Part shown: one piece after another, positions 11,301 through 19,128 of the stretch
How the letters are laid out: each line of letters starts with the position of its first letter
Position numbering within the stretch: position 1 is the stretch's first letter
DNA from: Leptospira haakeii
GTDB taxonomy: Bacteria; Spirochaetota; Leptospiria; Leptospirales; Leptospiraceae
DNA: 64,000 nucleotides
Direction: 5' to 3'
Assembly: GCF_002812045.1 (NCBI RefSeq)
Contig: NZ_NPEG01000002.1
Location: 186,001 to 250,000, forward strand
Translations under genes and position numbers: made by a program
The notes under the pieces: generated by a model
The model's input: only the letters and a program-made list of their open reading frames with translations
What the model was told of the DNA's origin: nothing
Database searches by the model: none

Positions 11301-12843
11301 CAGAACCAACGACATTCTGAACCATAGTGCATGGAACAGTAGATTCGATACCTGCAAAAGATTTTATCCCTCGAATATATAGTTTAGACTCTCCGAGCGA
11401 AGGAGCTATATCTGAAAAATCTAATACGTAATCCTGATAGTCGATCTCAATGCCAGAGCATTTCAATCTATTAAGGGCTTTCTCCATAGTAATCCCAGGA
11501 GAAAGAGAAGTAGCACCTGTAACTTTACAAATGTCTGTTGTATTACTTTCTCCCTGAGCTTCAAATGCTGCAACTCGATATAACTCACGAAGATTCGGCC
11601 CTATTACTTTAACAAGGGCAGTTCTCCCCTTAGAGTTTTCTTCGATAATTTTTAGATTGTCTCCTGTGAAGTTCAAAAGAACAGATTTGTAATTTGAATC
11701 CTTAACATGAGTCATTTTATAATCTACAATGAAAATTTTCGGAGTGTATCCAAAGGCAATTGCACGCTCAACCTCATAGGCATTTAAACCAATATTCTCA
11801 ATTACGTACGGACCAAACTCGGTACCGCCATAAACTTCTACTTCAAAGAGGCTTCCATCTGCTTTGTATAGTTCAAAGCTTCTTACCGGTATTAACTCTC
11901 CACTTGCAGTCTCGAACATAAGTGAGCATAATATATTTGTTAACTTTACCGGCATATTTACTGAATTGTTTTTGATATATAAGGCAGCCCGAACATAACC
12001 ACCGTCTGATTTTGTCGTAAAATCATTCGTCGTCTTTTCAGAGCGATCAGCCCTATATTTTCGTGCCTTCTGACTAGATGAGTTAGCTTTAAGATTTAAG
12101 GCATCGGAATCTAAATTATTCTTAAATGGACGATCAGCCCATTTAGTAGTAACTGTGGAGAGAGCATTTTTACTTTCCCAACTCGCGCTAACGGTAGCGC
12201 TGTAATTCATTCCAGTCTGTACAGGTCCGACACCTGTAGTAACGTCCGCCGAGCTAGTATGCTCGACAGAGCGATCATTCTCGGACGATGAACTGTATTG
12301 GTCCTGAAATTGAACAGTTTTAAGATTTAATTCACTTTGGTGTATTTTCTCTGTCCCTTGACTTTTTCCCGATTCAAAATCATCTGAATTAACCTCATTT
12401 GTTAAGTCTTCTGTGATTGTCCCACTAGCTTTCTCTACGGTGACTTTCATTGTAACAGGAGGAGCAATAACTGTCTCTACAATCGGATAGTCAGCCACCC
12501 ATACGTTAGTCGTCGTTTCGTCCGAATTTAAGATCCCATCCCCATCAAAATCGTTCACTATATTTGTTCCGGTAGGATCAATCGCTCCTCCCAGACTGGA
12601 AATTCTAATCTTAGTACCCGGAGCAACATTAAAAAGATTATCCACTGGAGTCTCTTGCGGACCGGCTCCAGGAATTCCACCTTTATCAATAATCAAGGGA
12701 ACTGTTTTTGCTACGAGCCACGTAGCTTTCGAAAGATCAACATCCCCCCGTTTACTCCAATCAAAACCTCCGGAGCAAGTGGAAAGCATAAGCACACTCA
12801 AAAAGATTTTTAGAATTTTCTTAAAATAAGCAAAAGTAGACAT
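8347..12843 (-). CDS. Very large lipoprotein, paralogue of the downstream protective-antigen-like protein
   Basis: About 1,498 residues from the ATG at 12843, which has GGAGAG five bases upstream. A GTG 21 bases further up opens the same frame but has no ribosome site. The chosen start gives a compact signal peptide ending in LMLSTC, a plausible lipobox. The first roughly 780 residues are clearly homologous to the next gene in the operon. They share the calcium loop DFDGDGILNSDE near residue 98, a Ser/Thr-rich stretch, WADRPFKNNLDSDA, VRAALYIKNNSVNMPVKL, VEVYGGTEFGPYV and SLIKLYIRPSLNNAYRKS. The C-terminal halves have diverged, this one being rich in Thr/Ser/Gly beta repeats. It ends EREYLLKAQLSF, an alternating strand with a terminal Phe like outer-membrane beta signals. 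It is the first gene of the three-gene operon; no convincing promoter was identified in the region upstream. Confidence 0.78.
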   Translation of the reverse strand: MSTFAYFKKILKIFLSVLMLSTCSGGFDWSKRGDVDLSKATWLVAKTVPLIIDKGGIPGAGPQETPVDNLFNVAPGTKIRISSLGGAIDPTGTNIVNDFDGDGILNSDETTTNVWVADYPIVETVIAPPVTMKVTVEKASGTITEDLTNEVNSDDFESGKSQGTEKIHQSELNLKTVQFQDQYSSSSENDRSVEHTSSADVTTGVGPVQTGMNYSATVSASWESKNALSTVTTKWADRPFKNNLDSDALNLKANSSSQKARKYRADRSEKTTNDFTTKSDGGYVRAALYIKNNSVNMPVKLTNILCSLMFETASGELIPVRSFELYKADGSLFEVEVYGGTEFGPYVIENIGLNAYEVERAIAFGYTPKIFIVDYKMTHVKDSNYKSVLLNFTGDNLKIIEENSKGRTALVKVIGPNLRELYRVAAFEAQGESNTTDICKVTGATSLSPGITMEKALNRLKCSGIEIDYQDYVLDFSDIAPSLGESKLYIRGIKSFAGIESTVPCTMVQNVVGSDGQPRDACVQNPIAQWSENDKNNAGVWVIYSKGKYYSPTTYYMDGTGPSAEPRRFDGNATNPTLMVKGIASTIWAGDSYDIVYVSLKDLILKQKQFGTNPLETGNQYRLNTTWDIDSLGDDLYYPNKQSLFLGDAGFGEKLQLKIKLDSTKYLTPNFGVPENGGLYQYFTNFTYTPITTVEEKFKWAEAMDFEISLGFGGTRSEWMHVIRDVGTGTNDPSEEYKLQNCGRTLDFNTQDFFLCLVLPKKHPFVDASVSLIKLYIRPSLNNAYRKSIWPLRYSEVRKIQGDLYLPASAGDTNIYVSNSSLIADGGTNFQNSDQLRFYSDPHIYTVLSAIDVRCEPDVPTNLAMCKKIAITPSIISPISRTSSAYVYAGLTSPPMRLTVENGFFDDWNSQYSTIPLGQWVTPQYVPLVPTSGNLNCANTTSYFFPSCLGFSTDFVAMNWMGNYNYGVAHWNSWTDRNKMNNFITNGGLNFQTNTSRIFKLEVPRSDISFGKNSLAQVPIPTSDPVVITTQDGQILNIWKSGSNLIGRVYNIKTGIMGPYAQLNTAGSLIGKFVAKQGFDGSIFILYEPSFTNLIVLKVTIGSDNSITTQSNTITTTRALTGTTTSYFDIASGGPYSLVVWNHSTSASGGTYWIKGKLINSSGAAVNASEFNVSATAGFVTSTANSQIMVVAEAVSSSRVVVTYAQLTGTTSYAINSINCDDIATPGGSGSTPTFNAIRSVLGTTTGTITSLFVGGLNTGTVPSPVYRGFIAWLDGAGVITGRGLNLDTSGAGNVIGSNTTLVDATGGANSNFKLTVSQVSNYGLLTYSKSNSVYVRSVNIATSALNGFAILMNLSTPAIVRKPITTQISLTDGTNPKFIVSWEHTDSVLNKKSVRARIGNFLSVTPTAEGSSEILVSMTNDVDQTGATVSAHHWTDTNSVFQSKIFFSWLANNVVLPEVRGYLLDFNYTPVIPYGSNNFFIAPLVEREYLLKAQLSF

Positions 12844-12997
12844 CAAAACTCTCCGCTGTTTCACGAAGATATAGGTATAACGAGCGTTCGATACATCGAT
12901 GCATTCAATTTAATCAAAAAATTTCTGTTATTATCTATATCTAAATAAACTTATCCGTGCCTCAACTATACGCAAAGGAACATAGATTGAGATCAAC

Positions 12998-13090
12998 ATG
13001 GCGGAGGATGAAAAAAAAAAGGAACTTCTGTCCATTAATTTTCGTAATTTAGCTAAAAATGTAGAAAGCCATATTGAAAAACCGAAATAA
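12998..13090 (+). CDS. Possible 30-residue ORF in the spacer; may be a gene remnant
   Basis: The spacer between the large-lipoprotein operon and the TMEM43 gene (about 440 bp) has no full gene. It holds one short plus-strand frame, MAEDEKKKELLSINFRN and onwards, ending IEKPK. The composition is protein-like and charged, but AAGGAA lies about 17 bases upstream, too far for a good ribosome site. It may be a remnant of a small regulator or pure chance. Nothing else was recognised here apart from the terminator at its right end. Confidence 0.2.
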   Translation: MAEDEKKKELLSINFRNLAKNVESHIEKPK

Positions 13091-13223
13091 CTATATCTCA
13101 TTTGGGATAGAGTTACATTCTACATTATATAAATCGGATACAATTTATCGAGACAATAGAGAAATCGAGATCTCGAGACGGTTTGCAAATTGATATTTCA
13201 AAATTTCCAAAAGATGAAGATAT

Positions 13224-13249
13224 AAAAAAAGCCCGAGAAAATCTCGGGC
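13224..13249 (-). terminator. Rho-independent terminator after the TMEM43-family gene
   Basis: A perfect 7-bp stem (GCCCGAG / CTCGGGC) with a five-base loop. On the minus strand it is followed by a run of seven T. It lies about 30 bases past the stop of the gene at 13282. Confidence 0.85.
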
Positions 13250-13281
13250 ATTTTAAGAAAATATAATGTAATTTTCTTTTC

Positions 13282-14352
13282 TTATGCAGTTGCCGCCTTC
13301 TTTTTATAGATAGCGTAACCTATTGCAGCAAGTCCAAGCACCAGCCAAATATACCAGAACTTCACAAGAAGAATGGTAATAGCAGTAATCACAAATGCAA
13401 CAACTCCGAAGACGATAGAAAGTGCAGCTTTTCCCAATTCTCCCACAAGAGGAACAAAACTTAAAAGGGAAAGCAATGGTCCTGCAAGAAGATTGAAGCT
13501 AACCCACATCGCGATAAAACAACCTAGCCTCATCAGCCATTTTTTAGTATTATCATCACTTTGGATATCCTTCATAGTGGTTTGGTAATCGCCCACAGAA
13601 GCGTTCAAAAATTTATTACCCTCTTCACTAGTGAATTCTCCTATAGAACTCCCATTCACTGACCCCACGAAAGTCATACTTTCTTCCGGAACCGGAACTA
13701 AAGAGACGCTGATCCTCTCACAACCTTCGGTTTGATCGCTTGCACATTTTTGAGTTAGGTAGATATAATCTCCTTCAGCAATCCCTTTTGATAAATCTCC
13801 CGATCCAGGACTCACAGAAGGAACAGCGGAGGTTAGATCCACTTTACTCAAATTCACGCTGAATGTTTTACCATCTTCCGCTTTTATTTTTGCGTCGGAA
13901 GCGACAGAACTTTTATCATCCACAGTCGCCTTATAGAAAGATTTGGACTTACATGCAGGATCCTTGAAATTTTTAGGATTTTTAGGAGAAGAGATCCAAT
14001 CCAATTTGCAATCGTATGTTTTCTTTTTAGTTTTAGAATCTTCGTCAACAGTCTCTTCCCAAGCATATACTTCGGAAGACTGAGAATAGGAAATATATTT
14101 TCCAGGTTTTACGAACTCTCCACCCAATGTATCAGCGCTTAACTTTCCCGTTACGTAAGATGCTATCCCAGCTTTTGCCTGGGCTGCAGGCAGTGCACCT
14201 TTGAGAGCCGCGCTTGCTTGTTCGCAAGTTTCCACTTGAAATATCAAATATAAGGAAAGAGGGAATAATACTACCCCAGTCAACATTCCTTTGAATGAGT
14301 CACCAATCGATCCGAATATGCTCGAACCTTCTCCTGATTCTTCAAACGCCAT
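13282..14352 (-). CDS. TMEM43-family membrane protein
   Basis: About 356 residues from the ATG at 14352, which has GGGAGG seven bases upstream; the frame also opens at an upstream TTG that would destroy that spacing. The architecture matches the TMEM43 (LUMA) family: a conserved N-terminal FGSIGDSFKGMLTGVVLFPL that leads into the first membrane helix, a large central extracytoplasmic domain of about 220 residues, then three to four closely spaced C-terminal helices and a Lys-rich tail. The central domain has several Cys (TYDCKLDW, DPACKSK, TQKCASD, EGCERIS) that could pair. The molecular role of bacterial members is not established as far as I know. It is a single gene with its own terminator. 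Confidence 0.72.
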   Translation of the reverse strand: MAFEESGEGSSIFGSIGDSFKGMLTGVVLFPLSLYLIFQVETCEQASAALKGALPAAQAKAGIASYVTGKLSADTLGGEFVKPGKYISYSQSSEVYAWEETVDEDSKTKKKTYDCKLDWISSPKNPKNFKDPACKSKSFYKATVDDKSSVASDAKIKAEDGKTFSVNLSKVDLTSAVPSVSPGSGDLSKGIAEGDYIYLTQKCASDQTEGCERISVSLVPVPEESMTFVGSVNGSSIGEFTSEEGNKFLNASVGDYQTTMKDIQSDDNTKKWLMRLGCFIAMWVSFNLLAGPLLSLLSFVPLVGELGKAALSIVFGVVAFVITAITILLVKFWYIWLVLGLAAIGYAIYKKKAATA

Positions 14353-14530
14353 GAAAAAACCTCCCAACTGGCCTTAAAAAAGACGAAAGGGCATTTTACA
14401 TTCCACACAATTCGGTAGGCAATATCTTTTTTCCAATCGGAAAAGAAGAAGGTCAGTTCTCCAAACGTACGTTTTAGAAAAAGTTAGAATGCGTTTTTTA
14501 GGAATAGAAGAAAGCGAAACTATAGAAGGA

Positions 14531-15283
14531 TCAGAATAGTTCCAGCCAAGCTTTGCGGATATCCGATTTTTCCATGAAGTAGGTCCCGATAAGCGCGGCA
14601 TCCACATGGGAGCGGAACTCATCCAGATCTGCCTTATTCTTAACCCCGGATTCTCCAACTTTCACTATATTGGGAGAAAGTTTAGAAGCCACTTTAGGGA
14701 CAAGATCCTGGTGAATGCTAAAATCATCCAGGTCACGGGTATTGATACCTACGATATTTGCACCCGCCTTAGCGGCAATGAGAGCTTCTTCTTCCGTATG
14801 GATCTCGGTTAGAACATCCATATTATATTTTTTAGCTTCTTTGATCAGCTCTGTGAGTTTTTCGGGTGTGAGGATGCGGACGATGAGTAAAATTGCGGCA
14901 GCTCCGAATTCTCGAGCTTCTGCTACTTGTTTTATATCTATTATAAAATCTTTTCTTAATATAGGTATATTCACCTGAGAAGAAACGTTTTTGAGATCTT
15001 CGAGAGATCCGCCGAAAAATTTTTTATCAGTCAGAACTGAAATTGCAGTGGCACCACACTCTGAGTAAGTTTTTGCGATGGATACGACATCATATTCCTG
15101 CCGTATGATCCCGGCAGAAGGACTCATTTTTTTACATTCCGAGATGATTGAAAATTTGCGGGAACGAAGAGATTGCCACAATCCTATCCCCGTGTAGGGG
15201 GAAGGATTATATTCGGGAATAGTTTCAATTTCCCTTTTCTTTTCTTCTACGATTTCTTGGAGAACCCGATGTAACGCCATCAT
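14531..15283 (-). CDS. trpC: Indole-3-glycerol phosphate synthase TrpC
   Basis: Catalyses ring closure of the anthranilate-derived carboxyphenylamino-deoxyribulose phosphate to indole-3-glycerol phosphate in tryptophan synthesis; cytosolic TIM barrel. 250 residues, normal length. Family motifs are all present: [10 protein letters not shown] near residue 50 with the catalytic Lys and phosphate-binding Ser, LRKDFIID for the second catalytic Lys, EIHTEEE, GINTRDL and VGESGV. Two adjacent ATG codons (15283 and 15280) are possible starts. It begins three bases after the STAS gene stop with no strong ribosome site, so translation is probably coupled. No other trp genes are near, so the pathway is dispersed here. 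Confidence 0.96.
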   Translation of the reverse strand: MMALHRVLQEIVEEKKREIETIPEYNPSPYTGIGLWQSLRSRKFSIISECKKMSPSAGIIRQEYDVVSIAKTYSECGATAISVLTDKKFFGGSLEDLKNVSSQVNIPILRKDFIIDIKQVAEAREFGAAAILLIVRILTPEKLTELIKEAKKYNMDVLTEIHTEEEALIAAKAGANIVGINTRDLDDFSIHQDLVPKVASKLSPNIVKVGESGVKNKADLDEFRSHVDAALIGTYFMEKSDIRKAWLELF

Positions 15284-15286
15284 CGG

Positions 15287-15625
15287 TTATGCACGAAAGG
15301 TTCGAAGCGCTTCGTCCTCAGTTTCGCGAATATCAAATAGAGAAGTAAGTTCGATCACATCGAAAATTCTTTTAACCGCCGGTTTGATCCCGCAGATTTT
15401 AAGACCGCCTTCTTTTGCGTTCAATTTTCTGAGTGTAGAAATGCAAGCTCTGAATCCGGATGAAGACATATAGTCAACGTCTTGCATGTTCAAAATAACC
15501 CTGGTATGTCCTTGGTTATCGATTAGATCGTTCAGATTTTCTTCCACCTCGTTTGCGATAGAAACGTCCAAACGTCCCTTGAGATAAACTATTAGAACTC
15601 CGTCCTGTACCTTGTGATCGAGCAA
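15287..15625 (-). CDS. STAS-domain protein (anti-sigma factor antagonist type)
   Basis: 112 residues forming one STAS domain. DVDYMSSSGFR near residues 49-59 is the conserved segment with the Ser that partner kinases phosphorylate in SpoIIAA-like proteins; LKICGIKPAVKRIFDVIEL is the usual C-terminal half. It opens with TTG (15625) behind a GGGTAGG ribosome site. No anti-sigma kinase or sigma gene is adjacent; its nearest partner is trpC, with which it forms a two-gene operon. The regulatory target cannot be read from the sequence. Confidence 0.88.
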   Translation of the reverse strand: MLDHKVQDGVLIVYLKGRLDVSIANEVEENLNDLIDNQGHTRVILNMQDVDYMSSSGFRACISTLRKLNAKEGGLKICGIKPAVKRIFDVIELTSLFDIRETEDEALRTFRA

Positions 15626-15698
15626 AGGAACCTACCCTAGCGATAATTTAGAGACAATTCTCGATGCAAAAAATAGCCTGTCAACCAAGTTCCCCAAG

Positions 15699-17048
15699 AT
15701 GAAGAATTTTCCTACCTCCTTATTAGGCCAAAGAGTCCTGGTTCTCGGCGGGGGAGTTTCCGGCATGGCGGCTCTCCGACTCTTGAAAGAGAGACAAGCG
15801 AATGCTGTTCTCTGCAATTCGCAACCCGTTCCAGATTCGAATGTAACGTTCGTAGGTGAAGATGTAATTTTAGCGGACCTTCTTCCGATCGCACTCATCG
15901 TAAAAAGTCCGGGAATTTCTCCTTCTCATTCCGTAATTTCCCAAGCAAATTCTCTCGCAATCCCAGTAGTTTCCGAAGTAGAATTAGCAAGAGCCTTCTA
16001 TTCCGGAAAATTGATCGGAGTCACAGGCACGGATGGAAAATCCACCACAACTTCTCTCACTACTCATTTAGTTTCCGCCGACTTTCCTGGGGCGACTGCA
16101 GGAGGAAATATCGGTTTGGCTTTCAGCGATTTTTGTCTAAAACCGGTTCCACTTTCCGTGTTGGAACTTTCCAGCTATCAACTGGAAGATTCCGGTCCTT
16201 TAGAACTTAACGTATCTGTAATATTAAATCTTGCTTCCGATCATTTAGAAAGGCATAAAAATTTAGATAATTATTTCGCTGCCAAAACTCGGATTGTGGA
16301 TTCTTCCAATCCTCGTCATACTCTTGTGACCAGTTCCAAACTTTTTAAAGAGAGAATCCAAAAATTAGGATGGTCCTGTAAAATTTTAGTCTTCGGCAGA
16401 GAATCCGGAAACGATGCAATCATCTCTGAAGAAGAAAAAACCATTAAAACCGCAAATGCAGTTTATGATACAAAAGGATTCCCTCTTCCTGGTGGTCATA
16501 ATTTAGACAACCTGGCGGCTTCTATCTTAGCCTCTGAAGCAATTGGTGCAAAACCGGAACATATCCAAAGTTTAATCGCGACTTTTAAAGGTCTTCCTCA
16601 TCGATTCCAGCATGCAGGTAAGGCAGCCGGTATTTCTTTTATCAATGATTCAAAATCGACGAACCTTCATAGTATGCTTGCAGGTTTAAACACTTGGAAG
16701 GACAAAAAAGGAACCTTCTTAATTTTGGGGGGAAGGCCAAAAGTAGAACCGTTAGAACCTCTGAAAGAATTTTTAGGCTCAGGTATCGGCTGGGTATTAT
16801 TGATAGGAGAAGCAAGAGAAACCTGGACGCCGGTGATTTCCCCTATTTTAGGTTCTCATTTAATTTTGGCGGATAATTTGGAAGAAGGTTTTTCTCAGAT
16901 CAAAACTGCCGTACGTTCAGGGCGAGCAAGAGTTTCCTCGGTTGTATTTTCTCCTGCTTGTGCGAGTTTCGATCTATATAAGAATTTTGAGGAAAGAGGA
17001 GAACATTTCTTAAAATTAGTCTCCGACTGGGCCAGAGAAGAACCTTAG
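15699..17048 (+). CDS. murD: UDP-N-acetylmuramoyl-L-alanine:D-glutamate ligase MurD
   Basis: Adds D-glutamate to UDP-MurNAc-L-Ala in peptidoglycan synthesis; cytosolic ATP-dependent Mur ligase. 449 residues. The N-terminal nucleotide-binding domain has VLGGGVSG, the ATP loop is GVTGTDGKSTTT near residue 108, followed by AGGNIG and LELSSYQLE. The Mur-ligase signature LNLASDHLERH is followed by the C-terminal domain motifs GLPHRFQ, NDSKSTN and LILGGRPK. The gene is transcribed alone, divergent from the STAS gene (73 bp apart) and convergent with the HD-GYP gene (2 bp between the stops). No good Shine-Dalgarno sequence is visible before the ATG. Confidence 0.96.
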   Translation: MKNFPTSLLGQRVLVLGGGVSGMAALRLLKERQANAVLCNSQPVPDSNVTFVGEDVILADLLPIALIVKSPGISPSHSVISQANSLAIPVVSEVELARAFYSGKLIGVTGTDGKSTTTSLTTHLVSADFPGATAGGNIGLAFSDFCLKPVPLSVLELSSYQLEDSGPLELNVSVILNLASDHLERHKNLDNYFAAKTRIVDSSNPRHTLVTSSKLFKERIQKLGWSCKILVFGRESGNDAIISEEEKTIKTANAVYDTKGFPLPGGHNLDNLAASILASEAIGAKPEHIQSLIATFKGLPHRFQHAGKAAGISFINDSKSTNLHSMLAGLNTWKDKKGTFLILGGRPKVEPLEPLKEFLGSGIGWVLLIGEARETWTPVISPILGSHLILADNLEEGFSQIKTAVRSGRARVSSVVFSPACASFDLYKNFEERGEHFLKLVSDWAREEP

Positions 17049-17050
17049 AT

Positions 17051-19033
17051 TTATTTAATATGTCCTTGGTGGTTTAATTTTTCCCAAACCTTGGACTCTA
17101 CGAATACTTTTAATAAGTCTCCGTCCAAATGATTTTCTTTGGCTTCCATTTCTAAAATGTCCAATGCCCTATCTACCGGAACTGCTTTTTTATAAGGTCT
17201 GTCCTGGTCCGTTAACGCGTCGAAAATATCCGAGATAGTCATGATCCTAGATTGGATCGGGATATCTTCTCCGGAGAGTCCTCTTGGATATCCAGTCCCA
17301 TTTAATTTTTCGTGGTGAGCGTGCGCGATGGTTGGTACCATTTTTAGATCATTCGTCCAAGGGATCTTGCTTAAAAATTGGAATGTATGCTCCACATGGG
17401 ATTCTATCTCTTTTCTTTCATCAAAATCCAATGAACCTTTTTTGATGGTTAAAAATCCGAACTCGTAAGGAGAGATGAGTTCCAAATTTTCTCCTTCGGT
17501 TGTGATATATTGCATCTTAGCGATCTCTTCCAAGAACTGAGAATTAGCCTCTTCTAATATAGAAGGTTCATTACTTTGGCTGATGATCTGGAACATGGAA
17601 CTGAGTCTTTTACATTCTTCGTTAAATTCGAACTCGATCGCTTTTTCGAAATCCGAATATCCAGTAGGTCCGTGTTTTTTTAGATATTCCACTTTTCTTA
17701 AGTTTAATTTAGATTCGAAATCTTTCTTTAAATAGCGGAATCTCCAATCAATCAGACCGATCTCCAGATCTTCTAATTTTTTGGCCTTAACTAAAACTTT
17801 TTCCCTGACTCCCACTTTCCCGAAATCATGAAGTAGTGAAGCATATCTAATCTCTTTAAGCTGTTCTTTAGAAAATTTTGTGTCCTTATATTTTCCGAAG
17901 TCTACACGATCTAATGTTTCTGCAAGCCCGACTGTCAGCACAGCCACTCGGAAAGAGTGACCACTTGTGGTTGGATCCCTGGCTTCGATCGCATTTACGG
18001 ATGCAGTCACAAACCCTTCGAATAATGTCTCGATCTCTCTAAGTAGATAATTGTTTTGAATGGCTACGGCTGCTTGTCCTGCAACTCCAAGCACCAATTG
18101 AGTGGAATAATCATCGAAAGGTTGGATCTCTTCCCCTTTCATTTGTTCAACGCTTAATTTTTGGCTAAAATTCCTTTTGCGGTTGATGAGCTGAAGAACA
18201 CCTACTACGTCTCCCCTATGGCCTTTCATAGGGACAACTAGCATGGATTTTGTATGATAATTCGATAATATATCAAAATTGCTATTGAAGGAAAATTCGG
18301 CATCCTCAGGCAAATCATAAACATCTTGTATATTCAAGACTTTACCTGTTTCCGCAACGTAACCAGCAATACTGGATTTATTGATCGGAAGAATAAACTC
18401 TTCCGTATCAATACTTAATGCAGAAATTTTAAAACGTAAATTCCGGATAAACCCTATATCATCTTGTTCTACCAGATACAAGGAACCGGAGTCAGCGTTG
18501 CAGATCTCTCTTGCGCTATACAAGATCTCTCTCAGAAGTTTATCAAAATCTTTTTCATTCGCTAAACTGATACCGATCCTGGTCAATCTGTTAATCTCAT
18601 ATTTTGCAGTATTGATCTTATGTAATAGATCAAACTGATCGGTGATCATATGTAGGTGTAAAAATCCGTTTACGAATGTTTTAGAAAGATGAAGATCGGA
18701 AGTGATCTCAGGTAATATCCCAAAAATCAGATCATCTTCGATTTCAGTATTTTTATAACCTTCATAACCAAGGTCAGCATTCAAAATGAACCTGGCCAAG
18801 ATCAGAGGATTATTCTTTAATTGTTCCCTGATCTTACTGTGTTCCGATTCTAATGTTCTGTCGGAGATATAAAATAAAACGTCTACGAATTGAGGAGTGT
18901 CTCTAATCTCAACGGACTCAAAAAAGTCTTTCAGATTGATCAGCTCAGCCGTCATCTTGGTGCGAAGGATCGAAAGTCTTCCGGCAAGAGTCGCGGAATC
19001 CGTTACAATATATTGCTTAAACTTGGATTCCAT
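17051..19033 (-). CDS. GAF and HD-GYP domain protein, probable cyclic-di-GMP phosphodiesterase
   Basis: 660 residues. The first 145 or so are unassigned. A GAF sensor domain (about 150-345) contains [16 protein letters not shown]. The HD-GYP hydrolase domain has [14 protein letters not shown], then [10 protein letters not shown] near residue 400 with the metal-binding His-Asp, and [16 protein letters not shown] near residue 574, the GYP signature, followed by [15 protein letters not shown]. The HD and GYP motifs are about 170 residues apart, roughly 100 more than usual. The inserted segment is charged and helical ([19 protein letters not shown]). The protein has no membrane segment, so it is cytosolic and probably acts on cyclic-di-GMP. 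Single gene. Confidence 0.9.
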   Translation of the reverse strand: MESKFKQYIVTDSATLAGRLSILRTKMTAELINLKDFFESVEIRDTPQFVDVLFYISDRTLESEHSKIREQLKNNPLILARFILNADLGYEGYKNTEIEDDLIFGILPEITSDLHLSKTFVNGFLHLHMITDQFDLLHKINTAKYEINRLTRIGISLANEKDFDKLLREILYSAREICNADSGSLYLVEQDDIGFIRNLRFKISALSIDTEEFILPINKSSIAGYVAETGKVLNIQDVYDLPEDAEFSFNSNFDILSNYHTKSMLVVPMKGHRGDVVGVLQLINRKRNFSQKLSVEQMKGEEIQPFDDYSTQLVLGVAGQAAVAIQNNYLLREIETLFEGFVTASVNAIEARDPTTSGHSFRVAVLTVGLAETLDRVDFGKYKDTKFSKEQLKEIRYASLLHDFGKVGVREKVLVKAKKLEDLEIGLIDWRFRYLKKDFESKLNLRKVEYLKKHGPTGYSDFEKAIEFEFNEECKRLSSMFQIISQSNEPSILEEANSQFLEEIAKMQYITTEGENLELISPYEFGFLTIKKGSLDFDERKEIESHVEHTFQFLSKIPWTNDLKMVPTIAHAHHEKLNGTGYPRGLSGEDIPIQSRIMTISDIFDALTDQDRPYKKAVPVDRALDILEMEAKENHLDGDLLKVFVESKVWEKLNHQGHIK

Positions 19034-19128
19034 CCTGATTATCCCATCCTAAGCATCTTTTAAAATCGTGAAAAGGAGTTTTTTTCGAGTTTTAGCCTTA
19101 TGTAATCTTCGAAAAACGACCGTTTGGC

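Noticed and set aside
14374..14658. 94-codon minus-strand frame between trpC and the TMEM43 gene
   Set aside because: Half of it overlaps trpC out of frame, and the rest is a promoter-like intergenic gap.
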